A stretch of DNA of 64,000 nucleotides from SPDF01 sp963812085 (GCA_963812085.1 CAWETL010000005.1:186001-250000), one strand, 5' to 3'; numbered from the stretch's first letter, positions 27,599-36,926 are shown. The notes: generated by a model not told the origin, from the sequence alone. Numbers and translations are program-made.

Positions 27599-28684
27599 TT
27601 AGACCAGCTCGACCAACTCGGTCCGCCCGTCCGACAGGCACCGCGGCCCGCCTGGCGTCAGCAGCACGTCGTCTTCCAGTCGCACGCCGCCCCACCCGGG
27701 AAGATAGATGCCCGGCTCAATCGTGACCACCGCACCCGCCGGCAGCGGCTGCTCGGCGGTGGCGCTCAGCCGGGGGGCCTCGTGCACCTCGAGCCCGAGG
27801 CCGTGGCCCAGCGAATGGCCGAACGCCTCCCCGAACCCCCTGGCCGCCAACAGGTCCCGCGCGAGCGCGTCCGCCGCCCGCCCCGTCATCCCGGCGCGAA
27901 CCTCCAGCCGGGCGCGCAGGTGGGCCGCCCGCACCGCCTCGTAGACGGTGCGCTGGCGCTCGTCCGCCCGGGCGCCCACCACCACGGTCCGGGTGAGGTC
28001 GGCGCAGTAGCCGTCCACCTGGGCCCCGAAATCGATCAGGAGCAACTCCCCCGCTCCGATCTGCCGGGTGCTGGTGCCCGCGTGCGGCAGCGCCGCCCGG
28101 GGGCCGGACGCCACGATCGTCTGGAACGGGTGCCATTCGCTTCCCCGCTCACGAAGCGCGGCCTCGAGCCGGCTCGCCACCAGCAGCTCGGACTGGCCCG
28201 CGCGCACCGTGGGCAGCACCGCGCCCAGGGCGTCCTGCGCGAGCGCCGCCGCCGCCGCGATGGCCTCGACCTCCTCCGGCGCCTTGACGATACGGAGCGA
28301 CTCGACCAGTTCGCCGACGGGCGCGGTGCGCCGGGCGCACTCCTTCAGGCGGCCGGCGTCCCGGACCGTGAGTGCGTGCGCCTCGAAGCCGAGCGTGGTT
28401 GCCGGCCGGTCCGCCCAGAGACGCTTGAGCCGGTCCCAGACGCTGGCCGCGTCAATGGCCACCTCGGCGGTCCCGGCCACTTCGGCCGGCGCCTGCGTGG
28501 CGTACCGGAAGTCGGTGAGCAGCACGGCGTCTTCAGGGCGGACGAGCAGCAACGCCGCGGAGCCGGTGAAGCCGGTGAGGTACCGGATGTTGGGGAGGTG
28601 GGTGACGAGCAACGCCTCCACCCCCTCGACGGCCAGGAGCGCCCTCAGCCCCGCCTGGCGCTCGAGGCGGTGGTCAGCCGGCAC
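27599..28684 (-). CDS. M24-family aminopeptidase P / Xaa-Pro dipeptidase
   Basis: A 361-residue creatinase-fold metallopeptidase that cleaves bonds before proline. The GTG at 28682-28684 overlaps the end of aroQ; the longer open frame is antisense-like. The N-domain has LLVTHLPNIRYLTGFTGSAALLL. The metal ligands are in LLLIDFGAQVDGYCADLTRTVVVG (two Asp), GHSLGHGLGLEVHEAP (His), VVTIEPGIYLPGWGGVRLEDDVLLT (two Glu). The order aroQ-pepP-(accB) is a common bacterial arrangement. Confidence 0.92.
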   Translation of the reverse strand: MPADHRLERQAGLRALLAVEGVEALLVTHLPNIRYLTGFTGSAALLLVRPEDAVLLTDFRYATQAPAEVAGTAEVAIDAASVWDRLKRLWADRPATTLGFEAHALTVRDAGRLKECARRTAPVGELVESLRIVKAPEEVEAIAAAAALAQDALGAVLPTVRAGQSELLVASRLEAALRERGSEWHPFQTIVASGPRAALPHAGTSTRQIGAGELLLIDFGAQVDGYCADLTRTVVVGARADERQRTVYEAVRAAHLRARLEVRAGMTGRAADALARDLLAARGFGEAFGHSLGHGLGLEVHEAPRLSATAEQPLPAGAVVTIEPGIYLPGWGGVRLEDDVLLTPGGPRCLSDGRTELVELV

Positions 28685-29111
28685 GCAGGCGCTCCACCAG
28701 CGCCCGCAGGCCGACGGGATACCCCGAGGCTCCGAGCCCCGCGATGACGGCAAGCGCCAGGTCGGCGAGGACGGTGTGCCGGCGCTCCGGCTCACGGCCG
28801 AAGATGTTCGTGAGGTGCACTTCGACGAAGGGGACCTGGACGGCGAGGAAGGCGTCCCGCAGGGCGAGGCTGCTGTGGCCGTACGCGGCGGGGTTCACCA
28901 CCGCCCCGTCCACGCGCCCCCGGAGGCCCTGGACGGCCTCCACCAGCGCCCCCTCGTGGTTCGACTGGAACCACTCGAGCTCCACGCCGAGCGCGGACGC
29001 CTCGTCCCGCACCATCCGCTCGATGTCGCCGAGGGTATGCCGCCCGTAGAGCGTGGGCTCGCGCTCGCCAAGCAGATTGAGGTTGGGGCCGTTCAGGACG
29101 GCGACCCGCAT
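28674..29111 (-). CDS. aroQ: Type II 3-dehydroquinate dehydratase
   Basis: A 145-residue shikimate-pathway enzyme: NGPNLNLLGEREPTLYG at the N-terminus carries the flexible loop Arg and catalytic Tyr. QSNHEGALVEAVQ, NPAAYGHSSLALRDAFLAV (catalytic His) and VEVHLTNIFGREPERRHT follow. Family members usually read AYTHTS; here it is AYGHSS, a mild change that keeps the His. The start overlaps the stop of the TPR gene (ATGA) and its end overlaps the peptidase gene. Confidence 0.94.
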   Translation of the reverse strand: MRVAVLNGPNLNLLGEREPTLYGRHTLGDIERMVRDEASALGVELEWFQSNHEGALVEAVQGLRGRVDGAVVNPAAYGHSSLALRDAFLAVQVPFVEVHLTNIFGREPERRHTVLADLALAVIAGLGASGYPVGLRALVERLRAG

Positions 29112-30883
29112 CAGCGCTTCAGGCTCTGCAGCCAGGAGTGGAACTGATCGAGGTCGTCGCCTTCCTCGCCGCGGACGGCGCGCTGCGTGCCGCTCGGCGA
29201 CCGGCCGCTGGGTGCGGAGTCCGCCTTGCCGAAGAAGTCGTCGAACGAGAACCCGCCGGCCCCTCCGGAGTGCGCGCCGGTCGCGGCGCTGGCTGGCGGC
29301 ACCGGGCTGGGGTCCTCGCCGAAGATGGCGCCGAGCGACAGCCGGTCGTCGGCGGGGCGCGTCGGTTCGCCGGAGGCGACCGCGGCCTCGCCCGCCTCGT
29401 CCGGGGCCTCCTGGACGACTTCGGGCACCGCCGCCGCAGGCGGCTCGGGAAGTTCCACCGTCACCGGGCGCGCCTTGAGGAGCCCACCGAGGAAGGCGGC
29501 GACGGCCCGGCCGCCGGTGACGGAGGCCGCGTAGGAGGGTGCGGCATCCGCCGCGACCTGGGCCGCCAGCGCCGACTCGAGGTCGATGATGCGCTGGCGC
29601 AGCCGTTCGTTCTCGGGATTGCGGTCGAACAGAATCCGGTAGACGCCGAGCGCCTCGGTCCGGTGTCCCTGCGCCGCGTAGAGCTCCGCCATGCTTTCGG
29701 TCACGACGAGGACCGGTTCCAGCGCGGCGCCCGCGTCTTCCGGCTCCCCGATCGCTTCTTCGCGGGCCGTCTCCTCGTCCACCGGCGCGATGCCCTCCAT
29801 CGCTGCATCGAAGCTGTCCGGCGGGTGCGTCCCCGCGTGCGTCGGCGCGGCGGGCACGTACCCCGTCTCCTCGCCGACGTGCATGGCCCACTCGAACGGA
29901 GCCTCCTCCGCGGGCGGCGCAGCGACTTCCGGCGCCGGGGACGCTGCCGGCGGTGCCGGGGCGGACTCTTCGAACGCCGGCGCCTCGTCGGCAGGCGGCG
30001 CGGTGAACGGGATCACGTCCTCCTTCGGACGGACGAGCGCCTCGGAGTCGTTGGCCACCTGGTATTCGGCGCCGGAACTGGAGGTGAGGACGATCTCCTC
30101 TTCCCGCTCGAGAAAGAAGTCGTTCGTGGAGTCCGACTCGGTCGGGCCGCTGAATTCCGTCGACTCGAGCCCCGCGACGGGCTCCAGATCGCTGGGGATG
30201 GTCGGCTCCTCCACGATCCGGGCCTCGAACTCCGGCGGCTCCGAGGGGCCGCTGGACGTCGGCTCATACCACGACGGGCTCGCCACCTCATCGACCCCAG
30301 CGGGCGGCTCCCAGAGGGCGGTCGGCTCGAGCAGGGAGTCCGTTTCGACGGACGGGCTCGTGGGCAGCTCGGCTCCGCCACCCCCGAAGAGGGCATCCGC
30401 GTTGCTCGCCGGGGCGGGCGCCTCCGGCGGGACGGGCGCCGGCGCCGGGCCGCGCGCCGCGGGACTCGCGCCGCTGCCGGCGGCCGCGGCCTCGATCCGG
30501 GCCAGCTGCTCGCGCGCCTCGTCGTTGCTCCGGTCCACGTCGAGCAGGTACTTGAGGAACCGGACGGCCTCGTCGGTCCGGCCCTGGCGTTCCATGATGT
30601 CGGCCAGCGACTTGAGCGCGATCACGTTTTCGTTGTCGAGGTCCAGCACGCGGGAAAACGCGGCCTCCGCGGCGATGTCGTCGCCGAGGTCGAGATGGCA
30701 GCGACCAAGGATCACGCTGCCGGGGATGTAGTCGGGGTTGAGCTCGAGCCCCAGCCGGATGACCTCCAGCGCGCGCGCGACCTCATCACTCTTGCGCAAC
30801 GCGTCGGCAAACGGGGCGGCGTACCGCCGCGGGTTCTCCGCGAATTGGCGTTCGAGCTCGTCGATCTTGCGAGAGTTGGCCAT
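29111..30883 (-). CDS. Long acidic TPR protein (590 residues)
   Basis: No signal peptide; probably cytoplasmic. Residues 1-140 form about four TPR repeats (ALEVIRLGLELNPDYIPGSVILGRCHLDLGDDIAAEAAFSRVLDLD and the next). Residues 150-420 are an acidic linker rich in Pro, Glu and Ala. Another TPR follows near 440-480 (ESMAELYAAQGHRTEALGVYRILFDRNPENE) and the C-terminus ends in a short FDDFFG motif and a charged tail. A second protein of the same design is encoded at 34530-36830. A scaffold or envelope/gliding-type role is a guess; no family recognised. Confidence 0.75.
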   Translation of the reverse strand: MANSRKIDELERQFAENPRRYAAPFADALRKSDEVARALEVIRLGLELNPDYIPGSVILGRCHLDLGDDIAAEAAFSRVLDLDNENVIALKSLADIMERQGRTDEAVRFLKYLLDVDRSNDEAREQLARIEAAAAGSGASPAARGPAPAPVPPEAPAPASNADALFGGGGAELPTSPSVETDSLLEPTALWEPPAGVDEVASPSWYEPTSSGPSEPPEFEARIVEEPTIPSDLEPVAGLESTEFSGPTESDSTNDFFLEREEEIVLTSSSGAEYQVANDSEALVRPKEDVIPFTAPPADEAPAFEESAPAPPAASPAPEVAAPPAEEAPFEWAMHVGEETGYVPAAPTHAGTHPPDSFDAAMEGIAPVDEETAREEAIGEPEDAGAALEPVLVVTESMAELYAAQGHRTEALGVYRILFDRNPENERLRQRIIDLESALAAQVAADAAPSYAASVTGGRAVAAFLGGLLKARPVTVELPEPPAAAVPEVVQEAPDEAGEAAVASGEPTRPADDRLSLGAIFGEDPSPVPPASAATGAHSGGAGGFSFDDFFGKADSAPSGRSPSGTQRAVRGEEGDDLDQFHSWLQSLKR

Positions 30884-30974
30884 TCACCATCCTGGACGCG
30901 TAAGTTGTTGCGGGGATTGGCTTCAGAGTAAGGAGAAAAGTCGGCCCTGTCAACCATCGGGCGGGAACGACGGC

Positions 30975-31003
30975 TTGAGATTGCCCGTTGCCCCGCTTAG
31001 ACT
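30975..31003 (+). promoter_or_regulatory. Candidate sigma-70-type promoter for the PpiD-like gene
   Basis: TTGAGA (30975-30980), 17-base spacer, TAGACT (30998-31003). It sits in the divergent gap between the TPR gene and the foldase gene and would start transcription near 31010, upstream of the ATG at 31047. This supports 31047 rather than an in-frame ATG at 31005. Confidence 0.5.
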
Positions 31004-31046
31004 TATGGCTCTTTTTCCACCGCTTTCCGGAGTCAGGGTCCCCGCG

Positions 31047-32912
31047 ATGACCATGCAAGTGTTTCGCAACAGCGCCAAGCCGCTGATCTACATCGTCACC
31101 GCCTCGTTCTTCCTGTGGCTGGTGTTCTCGCTCAGCGGACTCTCGGGCGGCTCGGGCCTCCTCTCGCAGACCAGCGCCGGGAAGGTGGACGGCCAGACGA
31201 TCGAGGCGCGGTACTACACCACCCTGGTCCAGCAGGCGATCGAGCAGCAGCAGCAGTCCTCGCCGAAGCCGCTGACGCTGGACGACATCGTCCAGGTCCG
31301 GAACCAGGTCTGGGACCAGGTCGTCCAGGCGACCGTGCTCCAGCGGGAGTACAAGCGCCGGGGCATCGTGGCGACGCCGGAGGAGATCGCGGACGCCATC
31401 CGGAACTTCCCGCCCCCCCAGGTCCAGTCGGCCACCCAGTTCCAGTCCGACGGCAAGTTCGACCTCGAGAAGTACCAGCGCTGGCTCTCCTCCAGCGCGG
31501 GCGCGCAGTACGTGCCCCTGCTCGAGGCCCAGTTCCGCGACGAGATCATGCGGAGCAAGCTGCTCCGGGTCGTGACCGGCGACGTCTACCTCTCGGACCC
31601 GGCGCTCTGGCAGATGTACCGCGACCAGCACGAAACCGTGAAGGTGGACCTGACGGCCATCATTCCGCGCCGCGCCATCCCCGACAGCGCGGTCCGAATG
31701 ACCGACGAAGAGGTCCTGGCGTATTACAAGGCGAACACGGACCGCTTCAAGCGCCCGGCGACCGCCTACATGAGCTTCGTGGCCCTGCCGCGACTGCCGG
31801 ACGCCAGCGACACCGCGGCCGCGTATCAGCGCGCCCTGGCCGCCCGGCAGGAGATCATCAAGGGCGCCCCGTTCGCGGAACTCGCGCGCCGGGAGTCCAC
31901 CGACAGCGCATCCGCCGCCAAGGGCGGCGACCTCGGGACTTTCAACCGCGGGTCGATGGTCGCGGCATTCGATGCCGTGGCGTTCACGATTCCGCTCAAC
32001 ACGATCTCGGAGCCGGTGCTGACCGAGTTCGGGTACCACCTGATCGAGATCACCGCCCGCAAGGGCAACACCGCCACCGGTCGCCACATCCTCATCCCGA
32101 TCGAAATCACCGGGGCGCACCGGGACTTGCTGGACGCCGAGGCCGACTCGCTGGAAGAACTCGGGGCCAGCCGCATGGACCCGGCCGCGCTCGACACCGT
32201 CGCCCGTGCGCTGAACTTGCGGATCGGACCCACCGGACCGGTCCAGAAGGGCACGCAACTCCAGCTCGGGACGACGGTCGTTCCCGAGGCCGGCACCTGG
32301 GCCTTCCAGGCCAAGGTGGGCGAAATCAGCCCGATCGTCGAGACGACGACCGGGTTCTTCCTCTTCCGGCTGGATAGCGTGGCCCCGGAGGGGGTCCCCG
32401 CACTCGAGGCCATCCGGTCGGCGGTGACTGTTGCGGCCATGCAGGACAAGAAGGTGGGGATGGCCCAGGCGCTGGCCCAGGACTACCTCAAGCGGGTGCG
32501 CGAGGGCAGCACCATGGAACAGGCCGCCACGGCCCTCAACCTCCCGTACCGGGAGCTCGGCCCCTTCACGCGGATCGAGACGCCGGTGCCCAATCCCGTG
32601 CTCACCGGCGCGATGTTCAGCCTCCCCGTCGGGCAGCTCAGCGGCGTCCTCGACACCGACGACGGGATGTACGTGGTCAAGGTGCTGGAGCGGACCCCGG
32701 CCGACAGCGCGGCGTTCCTCAAGGGGCTCGACCAATATCGGACCGACGCCATCCGGCGCGCCCGCCAGGACCGGGCCCGGTACTTCCTCGAGGGACTCCA
32801 GGCACAGGCCAAGATCGTGGACAAGCGGGCCGGGCTCTTCCCCACCTCGGCGCAGGCCGAAGCCAGCGCGACGTCCGCCCTCACCGGCCAGGGCGCCCCG
32901 CCCCGACGCTAG
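31047..32912 (+). CDS. Membrane-anchored peptidyl-prolyl isomerase, PpiD/SurA-like
   Basis: A 621-residue periplasmic foldase. Residues 10-32 (PLIYIVTASFFLWLVFSLSGL) are an N-terminal membrane anchor. A SurA-type N-domain follows (KVDGQTIEARYYTTLVQQAIEQQ..., to about 200). A parvulin domain spans about 237-340 (AELARRESTDSASAAKGGDLGTFNRGSMVAAFDAVAFTI, then GYHLIEITARKG). A second, more degenerate rotamase-like segment follows (PVGQLSGVLDTDDGMYVVKVLER). PpiD and SurA help outer-membrane proteins fold, in line with the many envelope genes here. One of only three plus-strand genes. A hairpin terminator follows. Confidence 0.88.
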   Translation: MTMQVFRNSAKPLIYIVTASFFLWLVFSLSGLSGGSGLLSQTSAGKVDGQTIEARYYTTLVQQAIEQQQQSSPKPLTLDDIVQVRNQVWDQVVQATVLQREYKRRGIVATPEEIADAIRNFPPPQVQSATQFQSDGKFDLEKYQRWLSSSAGAQYVPLLEAQFRDEIMRSKLLRVVTGDVYLSDPALWQMYRDQHETVKVDLTAIIPRRAIPDSAVRMTDEEVLAYYKANTDRFKRPATAYMSFVALPRLPDASDTAAAYQRALAARQEIIKGAPFAELARRESTDSASAAKGGDLGTFNRGSMVAAFDAVAFTIPLNTISEPVLTEFGYHLIEITARKGNTATGRHILIPIEITGAHRDLLDAEADSLEELGASRMDPAALDTVARALNLRIGPTGPVQKGTQLQLGTTVVPEAGTWAFQAKVGEISPIVETTTGFFLFRLDSVAPEGVPALEAIRSAVTVAAMQDKKVGMAQALAQDYLKRVREGSTMEQAATALNLPYRELGPFTRIETPVPNPVLTGAMFSLPVGQLSGVLDTDDGMYVVKVLERTPADSAAFLKGLDQYRTDAIRRARQDRARYFLEGLQAQAKIVDKRAGLFPTSAQAEASATSALTGQGAPPRR

Positions 32913-32938
32913 CCCCGAGCAGGCGCACGAACGCGGAA

Positions 32939-32972
32939 GGGGCCGGACCGGGCGATTGCCCGATCCGGCCCC
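32939..32972. terminator. Hairpin between convergent foldase and tatA genes
   Basis: GGGGCCGGACCGGGC (32939-32953) pairs with 32958-32972 with one G-U type mismatch over a four-base loop. It lacks a strong U run, but its position between two convergent genes and its stability make it a likely terminator. Confidence 0.6.
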
Positions 32973-33005
32973 TCGCGCATTCCGCCGGCGTGGCCGGCGG
33001 GGCGC

Positions 33006-33263
33006 TTACTGCGAGAGCCGCTTCGGCTCGCCGGAGCTCCCGGTCGAGGATCCCGGCGGCGGAGCGTCCATCGAGCGGGGGAGCTGCGTGCGCTCGTCAC
33101 CCGGGCTGTTGATGGTGTCGCCGACGTCACTGATGCTCCGCTTGAATTCGCGAATCCCCTTGCCGATGGAGGCGCCGATTTCGGGCAGCCGCTTGGCCCC
33201 GAACACCAGCAGGACCACCACCATGATGATCATCAACTCGCCGAAGCCGAGATTCCCAAGCAT
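33006..33263 (-). CDS. tatA: Sec-independent translocase TatA/TatE
   Basis: An 85-residue protein with the classic layout: a short periplasmic N-terminus, one membrane helix (GELMIIMVVVLLVFGAKRLPEIG, with the FG hinge), an amphipathic helix (GKGIREFKRSISDVGD) and a polar tail. TatA forms the pore for folded Tat substrates. TatC is encoded 10 kb away, joined to LptD (39816-43307). The short tail argues for TatA rather than TatB; no second TatA/B gene is visible. Confidence 0.93.
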   Translation of the reverse strand: MLGNLGFGELMIIMVVVLLVFGAKRLPEIGASIGKGIREFKRSISDVGDTINSPGDERTQLPRSMDAPPPGSSTGSSGEPKRLSQ

Positions 33264-33274
33264 ACCGTCCGCCT

Positions 33275-33547
33275 TTAGAAGAGGGACCGCGCGATGAAGT
33301 AGGCCGCGAGGACGCCCACCAAGCTGAGCAGGGTCACGTCGAGCCCGACCGGTCCGATGGTAAAGTTAACCACGAGGAGGTCCACCGAGACAGGTCCAAG
33401 CGTCGGGTTGACCGCCGTCGTGAAGAAATCACGCGCCGCGCTCTCCGGCAGGAACCGTCTCAGCAGGGCGGTCAGGAACCCGCCCGCGAGGAATCCGGTC
33501 ACCAGGACGCCGAAGTAAAACCCGGGCCGCCGGGGTCCGCTCGCCAT
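33275..33547 (-). CDS. DUF4321 family small membrane protein
   Basis: A 90-residue protein with two hydrophobic helices (FYFGVLVTGFLAGGFLTALLRRFLP and VTLLSLVGVLAAYFIARSLF) separated by a strand-rich stretch (TLGPVSVDLLVVNFTIGPVGLDV). This pattern matches DUF4321, found in several deep-branching phyla. Function unknown. It sits between tatA and the polyprenyl synthase gene and its ATG overlaps that gene's stop by one base (TGATG). Confidence 0.75.
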   Translation of the reverse strand: MASGPRRPGFYFGVLVTGFLAGGFLTALLRRFLPESAARDFFTTAVNPTLGPVSVDLLVVNFTIGPVGLDVTLLSLVGVLAAYFIARSLF

Positions 33548-34533
33548 CAGCTCCTCCGATCGAGCACAAAGGGAATGCTGGCGCGCAGGGCGTCTCGTGC
33601 CGGCCCCGGCGGGAGGAGGTCCAGCGCCTCCTCGGCCCCGCTCGAGAGCGATGCGGCACGTACGCGCGCGTACTCCAGGCCGCCCGCCCCGGTCACCGCC
33701 TCGATGACCCGGGTGATCTGCCCGTCGGTCGGGGCGTCGGTCGCCATCAACTCGGAAACCTCCCGCCGCTCAGCCGTGGAGAGGCGAGGGAGCGCGTGGA
33801 TGAGCGGCAGCGTCACCTTGTGCTCCCGGAGGTCCGCCCCGACCGGCTTGCCCGTCACCGACTCGTCGCCGGTGTAGTCGAGGAGGTCGTCGACGATCTG
33901 GAACGCCATGCCCAGGCGGAGCCCGAACTCCCGCATCGCCTGCCGCTGTTCGGCAGGGGCGCGGATGGCCCCGGTCTCGCAGGCGCCGGAGAGCAGGGAC
34001 GCCGTCTTGGCCATGATCAGCAGGTCGTACTGCTCCTCCGAGAAGGCCAGGCGGTCGTGGGCCAGCAGCTGGCGCATCTCCCCGACGGTCATCTCGTTGG
34101 TCACCCGGCCGAGGATGCGGAGCGGCTCGAGGTCGCCGAGCCGGACCAACTCGATGACCGCCCGCGAGTAGAGGTAATCGCCCATGATCACCGACACCTG
34201 GTGGCTGAACATGGCGTTGACGGTGGGCATCCCGCGCCGGCGCACCGAATGGTCCACGGAATCGTCGTGGACCAGCGTCGCGAGGTGGATCAGCTCCACC
34301 ACCGCGCCGAGGGTCGCCGCCCGCGGATCGGGGGCCCCGGTCGCCTCGTCGGCCAGCAGCAGCAGGGTGGGGCGCAGCATCTTGCCGTGCATCTGCAGCA
34401 GGTGGGCGTTGACCTCGGTGATGAGCCCGAAGTCGGCCTCCACGATGCGGCGGAGCTCCGTCCGCACGTCGTCGAGCCGGGCGCGAACGGGAGCCTGGAT
34501 GTCGGCGAGGGTGGCGGAGGCGGCTTGGGTCAT
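33547..34533 (-). CDS. Polyprenyl diphosphate synthase (long-chain trans-prenyltransferase)
   Basis: A 328-residue enzyme that extends farnesyl-type diphosphates to the side chain of quinones. First aspartate motif LVHDDSVDHSVRRRGMPT (D-D-x-x-D) and second AFQIVDDLLDYTG (D-D-x-x-D), plus GKMLRPTLLLLADEA near the start and KPVGADLREHKVTLPLIHAL after the second motif. Likely octa- or heptaprenyl synthase for menaquinone or ubiquinone; chain length cannot be read. It overlaps the TPR gene by four bases. Confidence 0.92.
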   Translation of the reverse strand: MTQAASATLADIQAPVRARLDDVRTELRRIVEADFGLITEVNAHLLQMHGKMLRPTLLLLADEATGAPDPRAATLGAVVELIHLATLVHDDSVDHSVRRRGMPTVNAMFSHQVSVIMGDYLYSRAVIELVRLGDLEPLRILGRVTNEMTVGEMRQLLAHDRLAFSEEQYDLLIMAKTASLLSGACETGAIRAPAEQRQAMREFGLRLGMAFQIVDDLLDYTGDESVTGKPVGADLREHKVTLPLIHALPRLSTAERREVSELMATDAPTDGQITRVIEAVTGAGGLEYARVRAASLSSGAEEALDLLPPGPARDALRASIPFVLDRRS

Positions 34534-36830
34534 GAGTCCCGGCTGTTGGTGATGGCCCGAAGCCGCTCGGCCAGGTCCATGAAATGGATGTCGACCGCCA
34601 GCGCCCGGCGATAGTACGGCTGCGCCTCCTGCGCGCGCCCCTCCGCCTCCAGCGCCCGGCCCAGCCAGTAGAGCAGCCCGATCTTCTCGTCGTCCTGCCC
34701 GCCGAGCCCGTCCACCGCCCGCCGCAGGATCGCCTCCGCCACCGCGAACTGACCCTTGTCGAAGAACGACGAGCCGAGGGCCTCCGAGGTGCGCATCCGG
34801 CCGGCGGGAGAGCGCAGCGCCTTCTGGAACTCGGAGATGGCCTCGTCCAGCAGCCCCATTTCCTTGAAGGCCACCCCGAGATCATAGTGCGACTGGAAGT
34901 CCTCGTCGTCCAGGTTCTCGTCGAGGCCGCGCTTGAACTGCTTGAGCATCTCGGCGAAATCCCGTTCTTCGTCCCCGGTCGGTTCCTCGTCCTGCACCCG
35001 CATCCGGGTGTCCTTCGGCTTGCCGGCGCGGTCGTCCTCCTGCACCAGCGCGCCGAGGTCCACGAACCCATCGCCCGCCGACGGCTGGGCGGGCGCCTGA
35101 GGCGGTGCGGCCGGTGCCGCCGGCTTCGGCGGCGCCAGCGAGTCGATGGCCGCCAGCGCATGGGCGTTGTCCGGCTCCTGCTCGGCGACCCGGCCGTAGA
35201 CGGCGAGGGCCTTGTCCACCGCGCCGATCCGCACGAGCGCGTCGCCGAGGGCCAGGTAGGCCTCGATGACGCGCGCGCGCTGCCCGCCGCGGTACGTCAG
35301 CTCCACCAGTTTCTGGAAGTACCGGATGCCGGAGGGCTCGAGCCGCGTCAACTCCTCCGCGACGTCCTCGGCGTGGTCCCAGTCCTCGAGCTCTTCGTAC
35401 CTGGCCAGGGCCAGGTCGAGCTCCTCGATCCCGCGTTCGTGCTGGCCGGTGGTCAGCAGCGCCTCGCCCAGCGACCGGTGTATCTCGGGGTTGTCGGGAT
35501 CATCGAGGACACGGTCCTCGAGCGCAGTCACGCGCGCCTCGGCCGGCAGGTCGTCCGATGGCGGAGCCGCCTCCGGCGCGGCCGGAGCGGCGTCCGCCTC
35601 CGCCAGCCGCATCGCGGGATCGTCCGCGCCCCACACCGGCGCCTCGGCCGAAGCGTAGGACTCCACGAGAGGCTCCAACTCGACCGTCAGGTCGAGATCG
35701 CCGAGCAGCGGCTCCTGCACTATCCGCTCCGGGTGCGGCTCGTCGAGTGCGGACGATGAAATGTCGATGGTCAGGTCCGAGACGAGGCCGGTGTGTTCCG
35801 ATGCGACGAGCGGCACCGTGCCCATGTCGTCGGCCACCCCGGGCTCGAAACCCTCCAGGAGCGGCGGCGCTTCGGAGGCGTCGAGCCTGGTCTGGTCCAC
35901 GACGAGGTCGGGGTCGGCCGGCAGGATGGTCAGGTCGCCAAGGCTCTCCGCCGTGACCCGCTCCAGGCCATCCATCGGCGCGATTTCGAACTCCGCCGGG
36001 TCGAGTTCCAGGGGGATGTCCATCAGGTCGGAGGCCGACACCGTGATCTCGCCGACCGGCAGGTCGGCCGGGGCGGGCGGCGCCTCGGGCTCCTCGACCA
36101 GCGGGACCTCCGGTTCGAGGCTCGGCGCGGGAACCGTCGGCTTGGCAAACGGCAGGTCCACCCCGATGTCGAGGAAGACGAGGTCGTTCTTCCGACGCGG
36201 TTCCTCGGCAGGAGCGGACGGACCGGCCTCGAGCTCGTGCAGGCGCTCCCGCGTGCGCTGGGCCCCGGCCCGGTCGCCCCTGCCCTCCAGCTCGGTGGCG
36301 AGCTTTTCGAGCTGCTCCTGCGCCTCCGCGGTGCGAGACGCAGCCCGGAGGAGTTCCGCCAGCATCATGCGGATCTCCTCGCTGCTGGCAAACTGGTCGG
36401 CAAATTCCTTCAGGTCCCGGAACGCCTCGTCCCGGTGCCCTCCCTGGTTCATCCGCTCGAGGTACTCGATCAGGTGCTTCTTGGCCTCGCCCGCCATGTT
36501 CTTCCTGGCGTGGAGGCGCGCGAGCTGGATGTAGGTCTTGGTGCGGTGGGGATCGTCCCGCAGGATCTTGCCACACACCGCGATGGCGTTGTTCGAAAAT
36601 CCCTGCTCGGCGTAGAGCTCCACGGCGCGCTCATACGACCGGACGGCTGCCGAGATATCGCCGACTTTCCGCTGCAGGTCGCCGACCTTGTTGTAGAGCG
36701 CAAGGTCGGGCGCCGCCTCCTCGCCGGACTCGAACGCCTGCAACACCCGCTGATAGACCTCGATGGCCTTCCGCCATTCCTCCCTCTGCTCGTGCTTCCT
36801 GGCGGTGTCCTTGAGCTTCTCGAGGTTCAT
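34530..36830 (-). CDS. Long acidic TPR protein (766 residues)
   Basis: No signal peptide. TPR repeats occupy residues 1-215 (WRKAIEVYQRVLQAFESGEEAAPDLALYNKVGDLQRKVGDISAAVRSYERAVELYAEQGFSNNAIAVCGKILRDDPHRTKTY by position), an acidic Asp/Glu/Pro linker lies from about 215 to 450, and further TPRs from 455 to 570 and 620 to 766 (YDLGVAFKEMGLLDEAISEFQKALRSPAGRMRT). The architecture mirrors the 590-residue protein at 29111-30883. The two flank the foldase-tatA-prenyl synthase block. It is coupled to the prenyl synthase gene (ATGA). Probably a cytoplasmic scaffold; function unknown. Confidence 0.78.
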   Translation of the reverse strand: MNLEKLKDTARKHEQREEWRKAIEVYQRVLQAFESGEEAAPDLALYNKVGDLQRKVGDISAAVRSYERAVELYAEQGFSNNAIAVCGKILRDDPHRTKTYIQLARLHARKNMAGEAKKHLIEYLERMNQGGHRDEAFRDLKEFADQFASSEEIRMMLAELLRAASRTAEAQEQLEKLATELEGRGDRAGAQRTRERLHELEAGPSAPAEEPRRKNDLVFLDIGVDLPFAKPTVPAPSLEPEVPLVEEPEAPPAPADLPVGEITVSASDLMDIPLELDPAEFEIAPMDGLERVTAESLGDLTILPADPDLVVDQTRLDASEAPPLLEGFEPGVADDMGTVPLVASEHTGLVSDLTIDISSSALDEPHPERIVQEPLLGDLDLTVELEPLVESYASAEAPVWGADDPAMRLAEADAAPAAPEAAPPSDDLPAEARVTALEDRVLDDPDNPEIHRSLGEALLTTGQHERGIEELDLALARYEELEDWDHAEDVAEELTRLEPSGIRYFQKLVELTYRGGQRARVIEAYLALGDALVRIGAVDKALAVYGRVAEQEPDNAHALAAIDSLAPPKPAAPAAPPQAPAQPSAGDGFVDLGALVQEDDRAGKPKDTRMRVQDEEPTGDEERDFAEMLKQFKRGLDENLDDEDFQSHYDLGVAFKEMGLLDEAISEFQKALRSPAGRMRTSEALGSSFFDKGQFAVAEAILRRAVDGLGGQDDEKIGLLYWLGRALEAEGRAQEAQPYYRRALAVDIHFMDLAERLRAITNSRDS

Positions 36831-36926
36831 TCGGGATTGGCCATCGCAGTGGGGAAGCGGCGACAGGACTTGGACTTATGGTCCGGGGATACCACAAACA
36901 TAGGAGCCCCGGCAGGGGGGAGCAAG

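Noticed and set aside
28674..29891. 405-residue frame extending aroQ upstream
   Set aside because: The upstream part is antisense to or out of frame with the TPR gene and low-complexity; the AroQ start motif MRVAVLNGPNLN begins at 29111.
32913..33005. Small RNA or riboswitch in the gap after the foldase gene
   Set aside because: Only one long hairpin is present, in the place expected for a terminator between convergent genes.
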